Shown here: positions 15,920 to 24,682 of the stretch, piece by piece | Numbering within the stretch: position 1 is the stretch's first letter | Layout: every line of letters starts with the position of its first letter | Assembly (NCBI RefSeq): GCF_020742175.1 | Contig: NZ_DYXM01000106.1 | Span: 1-46,912, forward strand | Length of the DNA stretch: 46,912 nucleotides | From: Dietzia timorensis | Lineage (GTDB): Bacteria; Actinomycetota; Actinomycetes; Mycobacteriales; Mycobacteriaceae | Direction: 5' to 3' | Made by a program: the position numbers and the translations under genes | The notes under the pieces: generated by a model | Told to the model about the DNA's origin: nothing | The model's input: only the letters and a program-made list of their open reading frames with translations | Databases searched by the model: none

Positions 15920-16765
15920 ATGCTGCGCGTGGCCATGCCGAATAAGGGCTCACTTTCCGAGTCCGCCGCCCACATGCTCGCCGAGGCCGGGTACAAGCGT
16001 CGAGGGGAGGGCAAGGACCTCACCGTTCTCGACCAGCACAACGGTGTCGAGTTCTTTTTTCTACGCCCCAAGGACATCGCGATCTATGTCGGTAACGGGC
16101 AACTCGATCTGGGCCTCACAGGAAGGGATCTCGCCGCCGACTCGAAGGGCGACGTCTCCGAGCTTCTCGCTCTCGGATTCGGGCACTCCACGTTCCGCTA
16201 TGCCGGCCCGTCCGGAGAGGGCTGGGATGTCGACAAGCTCGCCGGGGCGCGCATAGCGACCTCGTACCCGAACATCGTGCGCGACGACCTCGCCGAGCGG
16301 GGCGTGGAGGCGACGGTCATCCGACTCGACGGTGCGGTGGAGATCTCGATCCAGCTCGGCGTCGCCGACTGCATCGCGGACGTCGTCGGTTCGGGGCGCA
16401 CCCTCCGCGCGCATGGGCTCGAGGCTTTCGGCCCGGTGCTGTGCGACTCGGAAGGCGTGCTCATCGGTCGGCGGGGCGCGGAGACGACGACCCAGATGCG
16501 TCAGCTCATCGCACGACTCCAGGGTGTGGTCTTCGCCCAGCAGTTCATGATGCTCGATCTCGACTGCCCTAAGGAGCTGCTCGATACCGTCACCGAGATC
16601 GTGCCGGGCATCGAGTCGCCGACCGTCTCTCCGATGGCGGATCCGAACTGGGTCGCCGTCCGCTCGATGGTTCCGCGCGCCGATATGAACACGATCATGG
16701 ACCAGCTCTCGGCCGCGGGCGCGAAGGCGATCCTGGCTTCCGATATCAGGTCCTGCCGGATGTAA
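15920..16765 (+). CDS. hisG: ATP phosphoribosyltransferase HisG, long form
   Basis: A 281-residue enzyme that condenses ATP with PRPP in the first, feedback-inhibited step of histidine synthesis. Visible: N-terminal MLRVAMPNKGSLSE, the YVGNGQLDLGLTGRDL block, the PRPP-binding loop in DVVGSGRTLRAHGL, and the C-terminal ACT-like regulatory domain from about residue 210 (ESPTVSPMADPNWVAV). The length is that of the hexameric long form that does not need HisZ. AAGGAG at 15909-15914 is a strong ribosome binding site. It ends in a palindrome shared with the convergent nuclease gene. Confidence 0.97.
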   Translation: MLRVAMPNKGSLSESAAHMLAEAGYKRRGEGKDLTVLDQHNGVEFFFLRPKDIAIYVGNGQLDLGLTGRDLAADSKGDVSELLALGFGHSTFRYAGPSGEGWDVDKLAGARIATSYPNIVRDDLAERGVEATVIRLDGAVEISIQLGVADCIADVVGSGRTLRAHGLEAFGPVLCDSEGVLIGRRGAETTTQMRQLIARLQGVVFAQQFMMLDLDCPKELLDTVTEIVPGIESPTVSPMADPNWVAVRSMVPRADMNTIMDQLSAAGAKAILASDIRSCRM

Positions 16766-16805
16766 TGACGTCGGAGGCCACAAATATCGGCGCCTCCGAC
16801 GTCAT
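16765..16805. terminator. 14-bp perfect inverted repeat between hisG and the RecB-type nuclease
   Basis: ATGACGTCGGAGGC (16765-16778) pairs with GCCTCCGACGTCAT (16792-16805) over a 13-base loop. It begins at the last base of the hisG stop and sits between convergent genes. There is no T run on either side, so if it is a terminator it is of the U-poor, stem-only type common in mycobacteria and it could act for both strands. Confidence 0.6.
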
Positions 16806-16837
16806 CGACGTGCCTTGAGCTGCGGCAGCTGGGGGAC

Positions 16838-17725
16838 TCAGCCCACCCGGCGCGTGCCCGGCCAGCCCGGATACTCCGGCGGCGTCCCACCGAACGCCGG
16901 GCAGTGGGCCTTGTGGTTGCACCAACCGCACAGCTTCGATGTCTTCGGCTCGAAGGTTCCTTCCTTGCCGTCGCGCTCGATATCGGCCCACAGCGAGTCG
17001 AGCTCGCGTGCAGTCTCGGTGAGCATGTGGTCGGTGGGCGACAGCGTGAGGAACGACCCGTTCTTCAGGTAGATGAGCTTGAGCTGCGTGGGAATGTCGC
17101 CGCGGATGAGGAAGTACATCAGCGCGTAGAACCGCATCTGCGCGAGCGCGGTGCGCTCGTACCCAGGCCGCGGCGGCTTACCGGTCTTGTAGTCGACGAC
17201 GCGCACCTCGCCCGTGGGCGCGACGTCGATGCGATCGACGAAGCCGTGCAACGGGGTGCCGTGCTCGGTGGAGGTGACGAGATAGTCCTCACAGGAGGTC
17301 GGGTCGAACCGGGTCGGGTCCTCGACGACGTAGAGGCCCCGGACGAGCTGCGCCGCCTCGCCCGTGAATGCCGCATGCTTATCCGGCTCGATGACGTCGG
17401 CGGCGATACCGCCCTCGGCGAGCGATTTCTCGGCCTCTGCCTCGGCAAGAGCCGTCGCCTTCGCGGTCGTGCGCTCGGACTGGGGCAGCGCGTAGAGGTT
17501 CTCGAGCGCCGAGTGCACGGTGGTGCCGAGCACCTGTGCCTTCGTCTTCGGCTCCGGCAATTTGTCGATCGTGCGGAGCCGGTAGAGCAGGGGACACTGA
17601 CGGTAATCCGAGGCGCGGGAAGCCGACAGCGCGAGCGGGCGCGGGCGCTTGACCTTCTTGGGTTCGGGCATACCCGGGAGCTGTGCCGTTTCGGGCGTGG
17701 TTTCGGATTCGGAAGTACTGCTCAT
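16838..17725 (-). CDS. RecB/Cas4-like PD-(D/E)XK exonuclease with Fe-S cysteines
   Basis: A 295-residue RecB-family nuclease. It shows the C-terminal nuclease core of AddB/RecB/Cas4-like proteins: SASRASDYRQCPLLYRLRT near the N-terminus, a GFVDRID acidic motif and the catalytic VVDYKTGK (D-x-K). Four cysteines, one at the N-terminal YRQCPL and three in CGWCNHKAHC (C-x2-C-x5-C), are spaced as in nucleases that hold a 4Fe-4S cluster. The role is presumably DNA repair or single-strand processing. There is no nearby cas gene, so a CRISPR role is not supported. The start is ATG 17725, 7 bases after a TACCCT hexamer on the minus strand. Divergent from trmI, as in M. tuberculosis. Confidence 0.85.
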   Translation of the reverse strand: MSSTSESETTPETAQLPGMPEPKKVKRPRPLALSASRASDYRQCPLLYRLRTIDKLPEPKTKAQVLGTTVHSALENLYALPQSERTTAKATALAEAEAEKSLAEGGIAADVIEPDKHAAFTGEAAQLVRGLYVVEDPTRFDPTSCEDYLVTSTEHGTPLHGFVDRIDVAPTGEVRVVDYKTGKPPRPGYERTALAQMRFYALMYFLIRGDIPTQLKLIYLKNGSFLTLSPTDHMLTETARELDSLWADIERDGKEGTFEPKTSKLCGWCNHKAHCPAFGGTPPEYPGWPGTRRVG

Positions 17726-17732
17726 ACCTGGC

Positions 17733-17738
17733 AGGGTA
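17733..17738 (-). promoter_or_regulatory. -10 element TACCCT, leaderless start of the RecB-type nuclease
   Basis: On the minus strand TACCCT ends 7 bases before the ATG at 17725. No clear -35 is seen. Confidence 0.45.
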
Positions 17739-17816
17739 ATGGTCACGATTCGAAAGAACCCCCATCCGGCGCGGGATGCCGTCGCATTGCCGCACAGACA
17801 GAAAGGTCCAACCACG

Positions 17817-18656
17817 GTGCAACGCTCAGGCCCCTTCGTTCAGGGAGACCGCGTTCAGCTCACAGACGCGAAAGGGCGAAAGTACACGGTTGTGTTGCAG
17901 CCTGGTTCGGAGTTCTTCACCCACGCCGGCGCCGTCCGGCATGACGACCTGATCGGTACCGCCGAGGGCAGCATCGTCACCTCGACCGGCGACGCCTCGT
18001 ACCTGGCGTTACGCCCCCTGCTCACGGACTACGTGCTCTCGATGCCACGCGGCGCCCAAGTGATCTACCCGAAGGACGCGGCACAGATCGTCCACGAGGG
18101 AGACATTTTTCCCGGTGCCCGCGTACTTGAAGCCGGCGCCGGGTCCGGGGCGCTCACGTGTTCGCTCCTGCGCGCCGTGGGCCCGGAAGGTGAGGTGATC
18201 TCCTACGAGATCCGCGAGGACCACGCGGTGCACGCCGAGCGCAATGTGAAGACGTTCTATGGCGAGCATCCCGAGAACTGGCAGTTGCGCATCGCCGATC
18301 TCGCGGACACGTCGGTCGAGGAGCTCGGGGGGCCCGTCGACCGCATAATCCTCGATATGCTCGCGCCCTGGGACACGCTTCCCGCGGTGCACAAGGTGCT
18401 TCGGCCCGGCGGCGTGCTCATCTGTTACGTCGCGACGACGACCCAGATGTCCCAGGTCGTCGAGGCACTGCGCGATCAGCAGAACTGGACCGAGCCGCGG
18501 GCGTGGGAGTCGATCAACCGGGATTGGCACGTCGTCGGCCTCGCCGTCCGCCCGGAGCACAGAATCCAAGGTCACACCGCTTTCCTTATTACCGCGAGGC
18601 GGCTGGCGGACGGTGTGACGACCATCAAACGGCAGCGTCGAAGCGGTAAGCATTAG
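17817..18656 (+). CDS. trmI: tRNA (adenine(58)-N(1))-methyltransferase TrmI
   Basis: A 279-residue S-adenosylmethionine-dependent enzyme that makes m1A58 in the T-loop of tRNA. It closely follows the M. tuberculosis Rv2118c pattern: GPFVQGDRVQLTDAKGRKYT, YPKDAAQIVHEGDIFPGA, the SAM-binding motif VLEAGAGSGALT, LDMLAPWD, and a final GHTAFLITARRLA. GTG 17817 is chosen because GAAAGG is at 17801-17806 and the conserved part begins there; the frame is open to 17649. The arc gene follows in the same direction after 69 bases, as in mycobacteria. Confidence 0.95.
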   Translation: MQRSGPFVQGDRVQLTDAKGRKYTVVLQPGSEFFTHAGAVRHDDLIGTAEGSIVTSTGDASYLALRPLLTDYVLSMPRGAQVIYPKDAAQIVHEGDIFPGARVLEAGAGSGALTCSLLRAVGPEGEVISYEIREDHAVHAERNVKTFYGEHPENWQLRIADLADTSVEELGGPVDRIILDMLAPWDTLPAVHKVLRPGGVLICYVATTTQMSQVVEALRDQQNWTEPRAWESINRDWHVVGLAVRPEHRIQGHTAFLITARRLADGVTTIKRQRRSGKH

Positions 18657-18659
18657 AAT
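18654..18659 (+). promoter_or_regulatory. Possible -10 element TAGAAT for the pupylation operon
   Basis: TAGAAT overlaps the trmI stop codon (TAG 18654-18656), would start transcription near 18667, and leaves a leader of about 60 bases with AGGTGA before the arc start. The -35 is poor, so read-through from trmI is an alternative. Confidence 0.35.
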
Positions 18660-18725
18660 AGGAAGGTACGCCTTACAACTGATAGGGCCCAACATCCCAG
18701 TCGTCGATGAAAGAAGGTGAGTTGC

Positions 18726-20579
18726 GTGACGGACCGCACTCAGAGCGGCGATTCCTCCTCGGTGGCCCAGATCTCGCGGGAAGAGCTCAGCGGTCTTCGC
18801 AGCAAGCTGCAGCATTCCGAGCGGAGCGCTCGCGAGAAGACCATCAAGGTGGACGCGCTGTCGTCTCGCAACGCCAGGCTCGCCGATCTTCTCAAGGATG
18901 CGCGCGACCAGCTTGAGGCGCTCAAGGGTGAGGTCGAGCGTCTCGGAACCCCTCCCTCGACCTACGGGGTCGTGGTGGCTCTCGGCGAACCGGTCCCCGG
19001 CGACGACGACACCGTGTCCACGTCGAGCACCGCACGGAGCCGGATGGCACAAGCCGACCAGCTCTCCGGAGCCGGCGGAACGCTGCCGGGGTCGTCAAGC
19101 TCGGACATCGAGACCGCCGAGGTCATGACTTCCGGCCGGCGCATGCTGCTCACGATCTCGCCGAAGGTCAAGCCCGAAGCGCTACGCCCCGGGACCGTCG
19201 TTCGCCTCAACGAGGCGCTCACCATCGTCGAGGCGCTTCCCGAACAAACTGGGTTCGGTGTGACCGCGACGCTCCGCGATGTGTTGTCCGACGGAGAGCG
19301 CGCCCGCGTCGTCATGGGTAACGACGAAGAGCACATCGTCTACCTGTCGGACGAACTGCGCGGACAGCGGCTGCGCGGCGGGGTCTCGCTGCTCGTGGAC
19401 ACCAAGTCTTCGTTCGCGTTCGAGGTCGTTCCGAAGGCCGAGGTCGACGAGCTGCTGCTCGAAGAGGTGCCGGATGTGTCCTACACCGAGATCGGCGGGC
19501 TCGGACGCCAGATCGAGGAGATCAGGGACGCCATCGAGTTGCCGTTCCTCCACCAGGACCTCTATCACGAATTCCAACTGTCCCCGCCGAAGGGTTTGTT
19601 GCTCTACGGCCCGCCCGGCTGCGGTAAGACGCTTATCGCGAAGGCCGTGGCCCGCTCGCTTGCCGAGGCCTCGGCGCGTCACGATGCAGGCACAACGGAA
19701 GCCGCGAGCGAGAAGCCGGTCGCGGACTCCGACGTCATTCCCGAGTCGAGCTTTCTGTCGATCAAGGGTCCGGAGCTGCTCAACAAGTACGTGGGTGAGA
19801 CCGAGCGGCACATCCGGAACGTCTTCGAGCGCGCCCGGGACAAGGCCACCGACGGCCATCCCGTGATCGTGTTCTTCGATGAGATGGACTCGATTTTCCG
19901 CACGCGCGGCGCCGGCGTGTCCTCGGACATGGAGACGACTGTCGTGCCGCAGCTGCTCGCCGAGATCGACGGCGTCGAGGACCTGCGCAACGTCATCATC
20001 ATCGGCGCCTCGAACCGCGAGGACATGATCGACCCGGCGATCCTGCGGCCCGGCCGCCTGGATCTCAAAATCCGTATCGACCGTCCCGGGCGCGGCGAAT
20101 CCCGCGACATCCTCTCGAAGTACGTGGTCGGGGATTTGCGGTTCGAGCCGGCCGAGGTGGGCGATTCCGATCCTTCCGTCCACGCGGCGATGATCACCGA
20201 CAAGATCGTCGAGCACATGTTCCGCAGGGAGCCCTCAACGCACTACGCGACGCTGCGATTCGCCTCGGGCAAGTCCCAGGACCTCTACCTCGCGGACCTG
20301 GTGTCGGGTGCGATGCTGCGCAACGTCGTCGACCGTGCGAAGAAGCTCGCGATCAAGGATATTGTCGCGGGCGACGGGCAGGGCCTCACGCTTGAGCACT
20401 TCCTCGACTCCGTGGACGCGGAGTTCGGGGAGAGCACCGACCTGCCCAACACCTCGAACCCGCAGGAATGGGCTCGGCTCACCGGCGTGCGCGGCGAGCG
20501 GGTCGTCGAGGTTCGCGCCGTTGCCGCCAAGGATCTCGCGGCCGACGCCAGTGCCGGCGCTGCTGGAAGGGATGCGTAG
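18726..20579 (+). CDS. arc: AAA ATPase ARC/Mpa of the pupylation system
   Basis: A 617-residue hexameric AAA unfoldase that recognises Pup-tagged proteins. Order: N-terminal coiled coil (about 17-75), tandem OB region (about 76-245), AAA domain with Walker A GPPGCGKT (295-302), pore-loop region FLSIKGPELLNKYVGETER, Walker B VIVFFDE (380-386) and arginine region PAILRPGRLD. Two differences from Mpa. A Ser/Gly/Asp-rich insertion of about 45 residues (87-131) interrupts the first OB domain. The C-terminus ends in AGRDA with no GQYL-type proteasome-docking tail. GTG 18726 is preferred (AGGTGA 5 bases upstream); GTG 18717 is in frame too. dop follows directly after the stop. Confidence 0.95.
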   Translation: MTDRTQSGDSSSVAQISREELSGLRSKLQHSERSAREKTIKVDALSSRNARLADLLKDARDQLEALKGEVERLGTPPSTYGVVVALGEPVPGDDDTVSTSSTARSRMAQADQLSGAGGTLPGSSSSDIETAEVMTSGRRMLLTISPKVKPEALRPGTVVRLNEALTIVEALPEQTGFGVTATLRDVLSDGERARVVMGNDEEHIVYLSDELRGQRLRGGVSLLVDTKSSFAFEVVPKAEVDELLLEEVPDVSYTEIGGLGRQIEEIRDAIELPFLHQDLYHEFQLSPPKGLLLYGPPGCGKTLIAKAVARSLAEASARHDAGTTEAASEKPVADSDVIPESSFLSIKGPELLNKYVGETERHIRNVFERARDKATDGHPVIVFFDEMDSIFRTRGAGVSSDMETTVVPQLLAEIDGVEDLRNVIIIGASNREDMIDPAILRPGRLDLKIRIDRPGRGESRDILSKYVVGDLRFEPAEVGDSDPSVHAAMITDKIVEHMFRREPSTHYATLRFASGKSQDLYLADLVSGAMLRNVVDRAKKLAIKDIVAGDGQGLTLEHFLDSVDAEFGESTDLPNTSNPQEWARLTGVRGERVVEVRAVAAKDLAADASAGAAGRDA

Positions 20580-22094
20580 ATGACGTCGGAGGCAGAGACC
20601 ACCGGGCGGATCCTCGGCACTGAGATCGAGTTTGGAATATCGGTACCGGGATCGCCCCTGATTTCGTCCATCGTCACATCGACTCAGGTGATCCGCGCAT
20701 ATAACGAGCCGGAGGTCTCGCGGGTCGCGAGCGCGCGCTGGGACTACGAATCCGAGTCGCCGATGCGCGACGCGCGTGGCTTTGACCTTTCCGATTCGCG
20801 TCCGACGTCCTTGATGGATCCGAGCGAATTCGGGATTACCAATCGTGTTCTCCGCAACGGTGCACGCTTCTACGTCGATCACGCGCACCCCGAGTACTCC
20901 TCGCCCGAGGTGACCTCCCCGAGGGACGCGGTCCTGTGGGACAAGGCGGGGGAGCGGATCATGCACCAGGCCGGGGTCGACTCCGCAGCGGTCGAGGGCA
21001 ACGAAACCGTCCGCCTCTACAAAAATAATGTCGACGGCAAGGGTGCCTCATATGGCACGCACGAGAATTATCTCGTCCGGCGGGATGTCGACTTCGACGT
21101 CATCGCGGAAAATGTCGCTCCGCACTTCGTCACCCGCCAGGTGTTCACAGGCTCCGGACGCGTCGGGATCGGTCAGTTCGGCGAGCGTGCGGGATTCCAG
21201 CTTTCGCAGCGCGCCGACTACATCGAGGTCTTCTCCGGGTTGGAGACGACGCTTCGCCGCGGCATCATCAACACCCGCGACGAGCCTCACGCCGACGACG
21301 ATAAATGGCGCAGGCTCCACGTCATCATCGGCGATGCGAACCTCGCCGAACTTGCCACGTATCTCAAGCTCGGCACCACCTCGCTCGTGCTCAACGCCAT
21401 CGAGGGCGGGGTGCGTTTCGACGATCTGCAGGCACTCGACCCGCCGCAGGCCGTGCAGACCATCAGCCACGACATCTCGCTCAGCCGGGAGATTCACCTC
21501 GCCGACGGGCGCTCCATGACTGCCCTGGAGCAGCAGCGCGAGATCCTTCGACGGGTTTCCGAGTTCTGCCGGGACAATCCTGTGCCCGAGTGGTCGGGCG
21601 ATGTGCTCGCGGAATGGACAGAGATCCTCGAGCGTTTGGCCGAGGACCCGATGGGGTGCGCGGATTGCCTCGACTGGCCGGCCAAGCTCGCGCTGCTCGA
21701 CGGCCTGCGCACTCGCGACGGACTCGAATGGGATTCCCCGAAGCTCGCCGCACTCGATATCCAGTACAGCGACATCGACCCCGACCGTGGACTCTACAAT
21801 CGTCTAGCCGCACGCGGCCGGATCCGTAGGCTGCTCTCCGACAAAGAGGTCGAGGCTGCGGCGCTGACACCTCCGACCAACACACGCGCGTGGCTGCGTG
21901 GGCAGGCGATCTCCACTCTGGGTGAGCACGTTTTTGCCGCCGGATGGGATCAGCTCACCATTGTCGACTCCGACGGAGAGCCCCGGTACGTGGAGATGCC
22001 CGATCCGTACGCCGGGAATAAGGCTGAGGTCGAAGGCCGCGAGCAGCTGCTCTCCATTGACGGGCCCTCGCGCCTTGTCGCGGGCATATCCTAG
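20580..22094 (+). CDS. dop: Deamidase/depupylase Dop
   Basis: A 504-residue carboxylate-amine ligase-like enzyme. It converts the C-terminal Gln of Pup to Glu and removes Pup from substrates. Visible: GTEIEFG (residues 13-19, metal/ATP ligand), RWDYESESPMRDARGFDLSD followed by the variable Dop loop, the key Asp100 in YVDHAHPEYSSPE, KNNVDGKGASYGTHENYLV, and NTRDEPHADDDKWRRLHVI. ATG 20580 begins immediately after the arc stop codon. Because the pup gene encodes a GGQ end, Dop deamidation is required before ligation, so the system is consistent. The length is normal for Dop. Confidence 0.96.
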   Translation: MTSEAETTGRILGTEIEFGISVPGSPLISSIVTSTQVIRAYNEPEVSRVASARWDYESESPMRDARGFDLSDSRPTSLMDPSEFGITNRVLRNGARFYVDHAHPEYSSPEVTSPRDAVLWDKAGERIMHQAGVDSAAVEGNETVRLYKNNVDGKGASYGTHENYLVRRDVDFDVIAENVAPHFVTRQVFTGSGRVGIGQFGERAGFQLSQRADYIEVFSGLETTLRRGIINTRDEPHADDDKWRRLHVIIGDANLAELATYLKLGTTSLVLNAIEGGVRFDDLQALDPPQAVQTISHDISLSREIHLADGRSMTALEQQREILRRVSEFCRDNPVPEWSGDVLAEWTEILERLAEDPMGCADCLDWPAKLALLDGLRTRDGLEWDSPKLAALDIQYSDIDPDRGLYNRLAARGRIRRLLSDKEVEAAALTPPTNTRAWLRGQAISTLGEHVFAAGWDQLTIVDSDGEPRYVEMPDPYAGNKAEVEGREQLLSIDGPSRLVAGIS

Positions 22095-22131
22095 ATTCAA
22101 CACGCCAAGCCAGCACGAAGGGAGCGTCCAC

Positions 22132-22308
22132 ATGGCTCAGATCAACACCACTCGTTCGTCCGGGGGAGAAGGCGACGATGAGGCCGGCCAGGTAGCGAAG
22201 GCGGCCAACACGTCCGAGGCGGACTCGTTGCTCGACGAGATCGACGACATCCTCGAGACCAACGCGGAGGAGTTCGTCAAGTCGTACGTGCAAAAGGGCG
22301 GACAGTGA
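22132..22308 (+). CDS. pup: Prokaryotic ubiquitin-like protein Pup
   Basis: A 58-residue, mostly disordered modifier that is joined through its C-terminus to lysines of target proteins. It has the hallmarks: a polar N-terminus (MAQINTTRSS), the helix-forming ARC-binding region DSLLDEIDDILETNAEEFVK, and the C-terminus YVQKGGQ, where the last Gln must be deamidated by Dop. ATG 22132 follows GAAGGGAG. The start is 37 bases after dop. Its stop (TGA 22306-22308) overlaps the pafA GTG start as GTGA, leaving no room for prcB/prcA, which lie at this point in mycobacteria. Confidence 0.97.
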   Translation: MAQINTTRSSGGEGDDEAGQVAKAANTSEADSLLDEIDDILETNAEEFVKSYVQKGGQ

Positions 22309-23702
22309 TCCGTCGAATCGTCGGAATCGAGACCGAGTTCGGGATCACCTCCGTCTCCGCTCGCGGGTCGAGGGCACTCGGTGCTGACGAGGTCGCCCGA
22401 TTCCTCTTCCGTCCGATCGTCGAGAGGTCGCGTTCATCCAACGTGTTTCTCGCAAACGGTTCGCGGCTGTATCTCGACGTCGGCTCGCATCCCGAGTACG
22501 CGACTGCGGAATGCGACGGTCTGCGCCAGCTCATCGCCTACGACAAAGCAGGAGAGCGGATCGTCGATGACCTCGCGCTCGAGGCTGAGCGAATGCTCGC
22601 CGAACAAAGCATTCTCGCCAAGGTGTTCATCTTCAAAAACAACACCGACTCGTCCGGGCACTCCTACGGCTGCCACGAAAACTACCTAGTCGACCGCACG
22701 ACAACGCTTCGCGATATCGCTGTCGAGTTGTTGCCCTTCCTCGTCTCCCGCCAACTCATCTGTGGCGCGGGCAAGATCCTCACCGAGCCGAACGGGGACG
22801 TGCGCTACTGCTTCTCGCAGCGTGCAGAGCACATGTGGGACGGGGTGTCCTCGGCGACGACACGCTCGCGTCCGATGATCAACACGCGCGACGAGCCTCA
22901 CGCGGACTCGAAGAAGTTCCGGCGCATGCATGTCATCGTCGGCGATTCAAACATGATCGAGGCCTCGACGATGCTCAAGGTCGCCTCGACACGCCTCGTT
23001 CTCGAGCTGCTCGAGTCCGGGGTGTCGATGAGTCATCTCGCCATTGCGAACCCGGTGCGCGCCATTCGAGAAATCTCCCGTGACCTCAACGGGACTGCGG
23101 AGATCGCGCTTGCCGACGGCACCACCACGAATGCGCTCGCACTCCAGCGAGAGTTCCTCTCCGCCGTCAAAACATATTTCGACGGCGGAGGCTGTGAGCG
23201 CCCCGACCGCGAGGATTATGCAGAGATGATCGAGCTGTGGGAACGCGCGCTCGATGCTGTCGAAAGCGGCGACTATTCGTCCATTGCCACCGAGATCGAC
23301 TGGGCTGCCAAGCTGCAGCTGATCAAGGCCTACCAAGCCAAGGGCGGGCTGGAACTCGGCGACCCCAAGCTCGCACAGGTCGACCTGACCTACCACGATG
23401 TGAGACCGGGGCGCGGCATCGTATCGCTGCTGGAAGCTCGAGGAAAGGCCGCAAAGATCGTCACGGACGAGGAGGTCGAGGCTGCTCGCATCGAGGCTCC
23501 CGCCACGACTCGTGCGAAGCTGCGCGGCAAGTTCATTGCCGCGGCCGAAGCGGCCGGCGCGGAATTCACCGTTGACTGGGTACATCTCAAGGCAGGCGCG
23601 GGGACATCGACCGCGAGTAATACGGTCGCGCTGCTCGACCCATTCGTCCAATCCGATGAGCGTGTCGACAACCTCATAGCAACTTTTTCTTCCGTACCCT
23701 AG
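22305..23702 (+). CDS. pafA: Pup-protein ligase PafA
   Basis: A 465-residue ATP-dependent ligase that joins deamidated Pup (Glu end) to a substrate lysine through a gamma-glutamyl phosphate. Motifs: GIETEFG at 7-13, the catalytic Asp58 in SRLYLDVGSHPEYATAE, FKNNTDSSGHSYGCHENYL, and NTRDEPHADSKKFRRMHVI. It is a homologue of Dop and lacks the Dop loop, as expected. The GTG start at 22305 overlaps the pup stop (GTGA), so translation is coupled. The end of the gene carries the pafB promoter. Length matches other PafA proteins (about 450-480). Confidence 0.97.
   Translation: MIRRIVGIETEFGITSVSARGSRALGADEVARFLFRPIVERSRSSNVFLANGSRLYLDVGSHPEYATAECDGLRQLIAYDKAGERIVDDLALEAERMLAEQSILAKVFIFKNNTDSSGHSYGCHENYLVDRTTTLRDIAVELLPFLVSRQLICGAGKILTEPNGDVRYCFSQRAEHMWDGVSSATTRSRPMINTRDEPHADSKKFRRMHVIVGDSNMIEASTMLKVASTRLVLELLESGVSMSHLAIANPVRAIREISRDLNGTAEIALADGTTTNALALQREFLSAVKTYFDGGGCERPDREDYAEMIELWERALDAVESGDYSSIATEIDWAAKLQLIKAYQAKGGLELGDPKLAQVDLTYHDVRPGRGIVSLLEARGKAAKIVTDEEVEAARIEAPATTRAKLRGKFIAAAEAAGAEFTVDWVHLKAGAGTSTASNTVALLDPFVQSDERVDNLIATFSSVP
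23695..23700 (+). promoter_or_regulatory. -10 element TACCCT, leaderless start of pafB
   Basis: TACCCT sits in the last codons of pafA and ends 7 bases before the pafB GTG at 23708. It gives pafBC a promoter of its own, independent of the arc-dop-pup-pafA transcript. No convincing -35 is seen. Confidence 0.5.
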
Positions 23703-23707
23703 ATTTC

Positions 23708-24682
23708 GTGTCCACCTCGAAGTCTCAGCGCCTGGTCAACTTGGTGATTTGTCTACTCTCCAGAGAGCAGTTCATCTCTGCCGAGCAGATCCGCTATACC
23801 GTGCAAGGCTACGAGGATTCCTCAACGCAAAGCTCTTTCGAGCGCACCTTCGAACGAGATAAGGCCGAACTCGAAGCTGCCGGTGTCCACCTCGAAACCG
23901 GCCCGACCATGGACAACGAGGCCACTCCGGGGTATCGAATCCGGCGCGCCGATGTCGAACTCCCGCCGTTGGAACTCACCCCGCGGGCGGCCGGTGTTCT
24001 CGCCATCGTCAGCGAGGTATGGAGCGGCGCCGCACGCAATGCCGAGTTGACCGGAGCGCTCACCAAGCTGCGCGCGGGTGGAATTCGGCCACAACTTGCC
24101 GCTCCCGTCGCCGCCGAGCCCGGCGATTCCCGAGAACTTGAGCTTGCCGCGGATCTCGCGGAATACAGCACGAAAAATTTGGTCGTTACTTTCTGCCATA
24201 CAGGGGCGGGCGAGCACGATCCGCTGCCGCGGAGGCTCGAGCCTTGGCTTGTCGGCACCCACGATGCGCACTGGTACGTCGTGGGATACGACCTCGATAG
24301 AGACGACGTGCGCTGCTTCCGGCTGTCGAGGATCGCCGAGCTCAAACCGGTGAAGAATCAGACCGCCACGCATTCCAGGCCGCCCGTAGAGGAAATCCAA
24401 CGCATTCTCGAAGAGTCTGTCCGCACTTTCGACCCGAGTATCGACGCTCGCGTGTGGGTGGCGGAGGGTTCGGGTGCGGAGCTTCGCGCTCATTCCCATC
24501 GATCGACAGAGTCCGTGCTTGATGGCATCGAGGGAGATGAGCTCGAACTCACCTCGGTATCGCTGGTGACGATCGCCGAGCTCGTCGCCGGTGCAGGTGT
24601 CAACGCCCGCGCGATCGAACCGCCAGTACTCGTCGATGCCGTAATAGGAACGCTACGAGCAGCGTTGGAGGCGGTTCGATGA
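23708..24682 (+). CDS. pafB: WYL-domain regulator PafB
   Basis: A 324-residue DNA-binding regulator. The N-terminal helix-turn-helix is about residues 1-80. A WYL domain sits around residues 140-215, with the signature WYVVGYDLDRDDVRCFRLSRI. In mycobacteria PafB and PafC together activate the RecA/LexA-independent DNA damage response. The name reflects the pup neighbourhood, not a role in pupylation. GTG 23708 lies 5 bases after the pafA stop and 7 after a TACCCT -10, which suggests a leaderless mRNA. It overlaps pafC as ATGA, so the two are made together. Confidence 0.92.
   Translation: MSTSKSQRLVNLVICLLSREQFISAEQIRYTVQGYEDSSTQSSFERTFERDKAELEAAGVHLETGPTMDNEATPGYRIRRADVELPPLELTPRAAGVLAIVSEVWSGAARNAELTGALTKLRAGGIRPQLAAPVAAEPGDSRELELAADLAEYSTKNLVVTFCHTGAGEHDPLPRRLEPWLVGTHDAHWYVVGYDLDRDDVRCFRLSRIAELKPVKNQTATHSRPPVEEIQRILEESVRTFDPSIDARVWVAEGSGAELRAHSHRSTESVLDGIEGDELELTSVSLVTIAELVAGAGVNARAIEPPVLVDAVIGTLRAALEAVR

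Noticed and set aside
16838..17725. Cas4 nuclease of a CRISPR system
   Set aside because: The fold and cysteines resemble Cas4, but there is no cas gene or repeat array nearby, and the gene is in a conserved mycobacterial order beside trmI.
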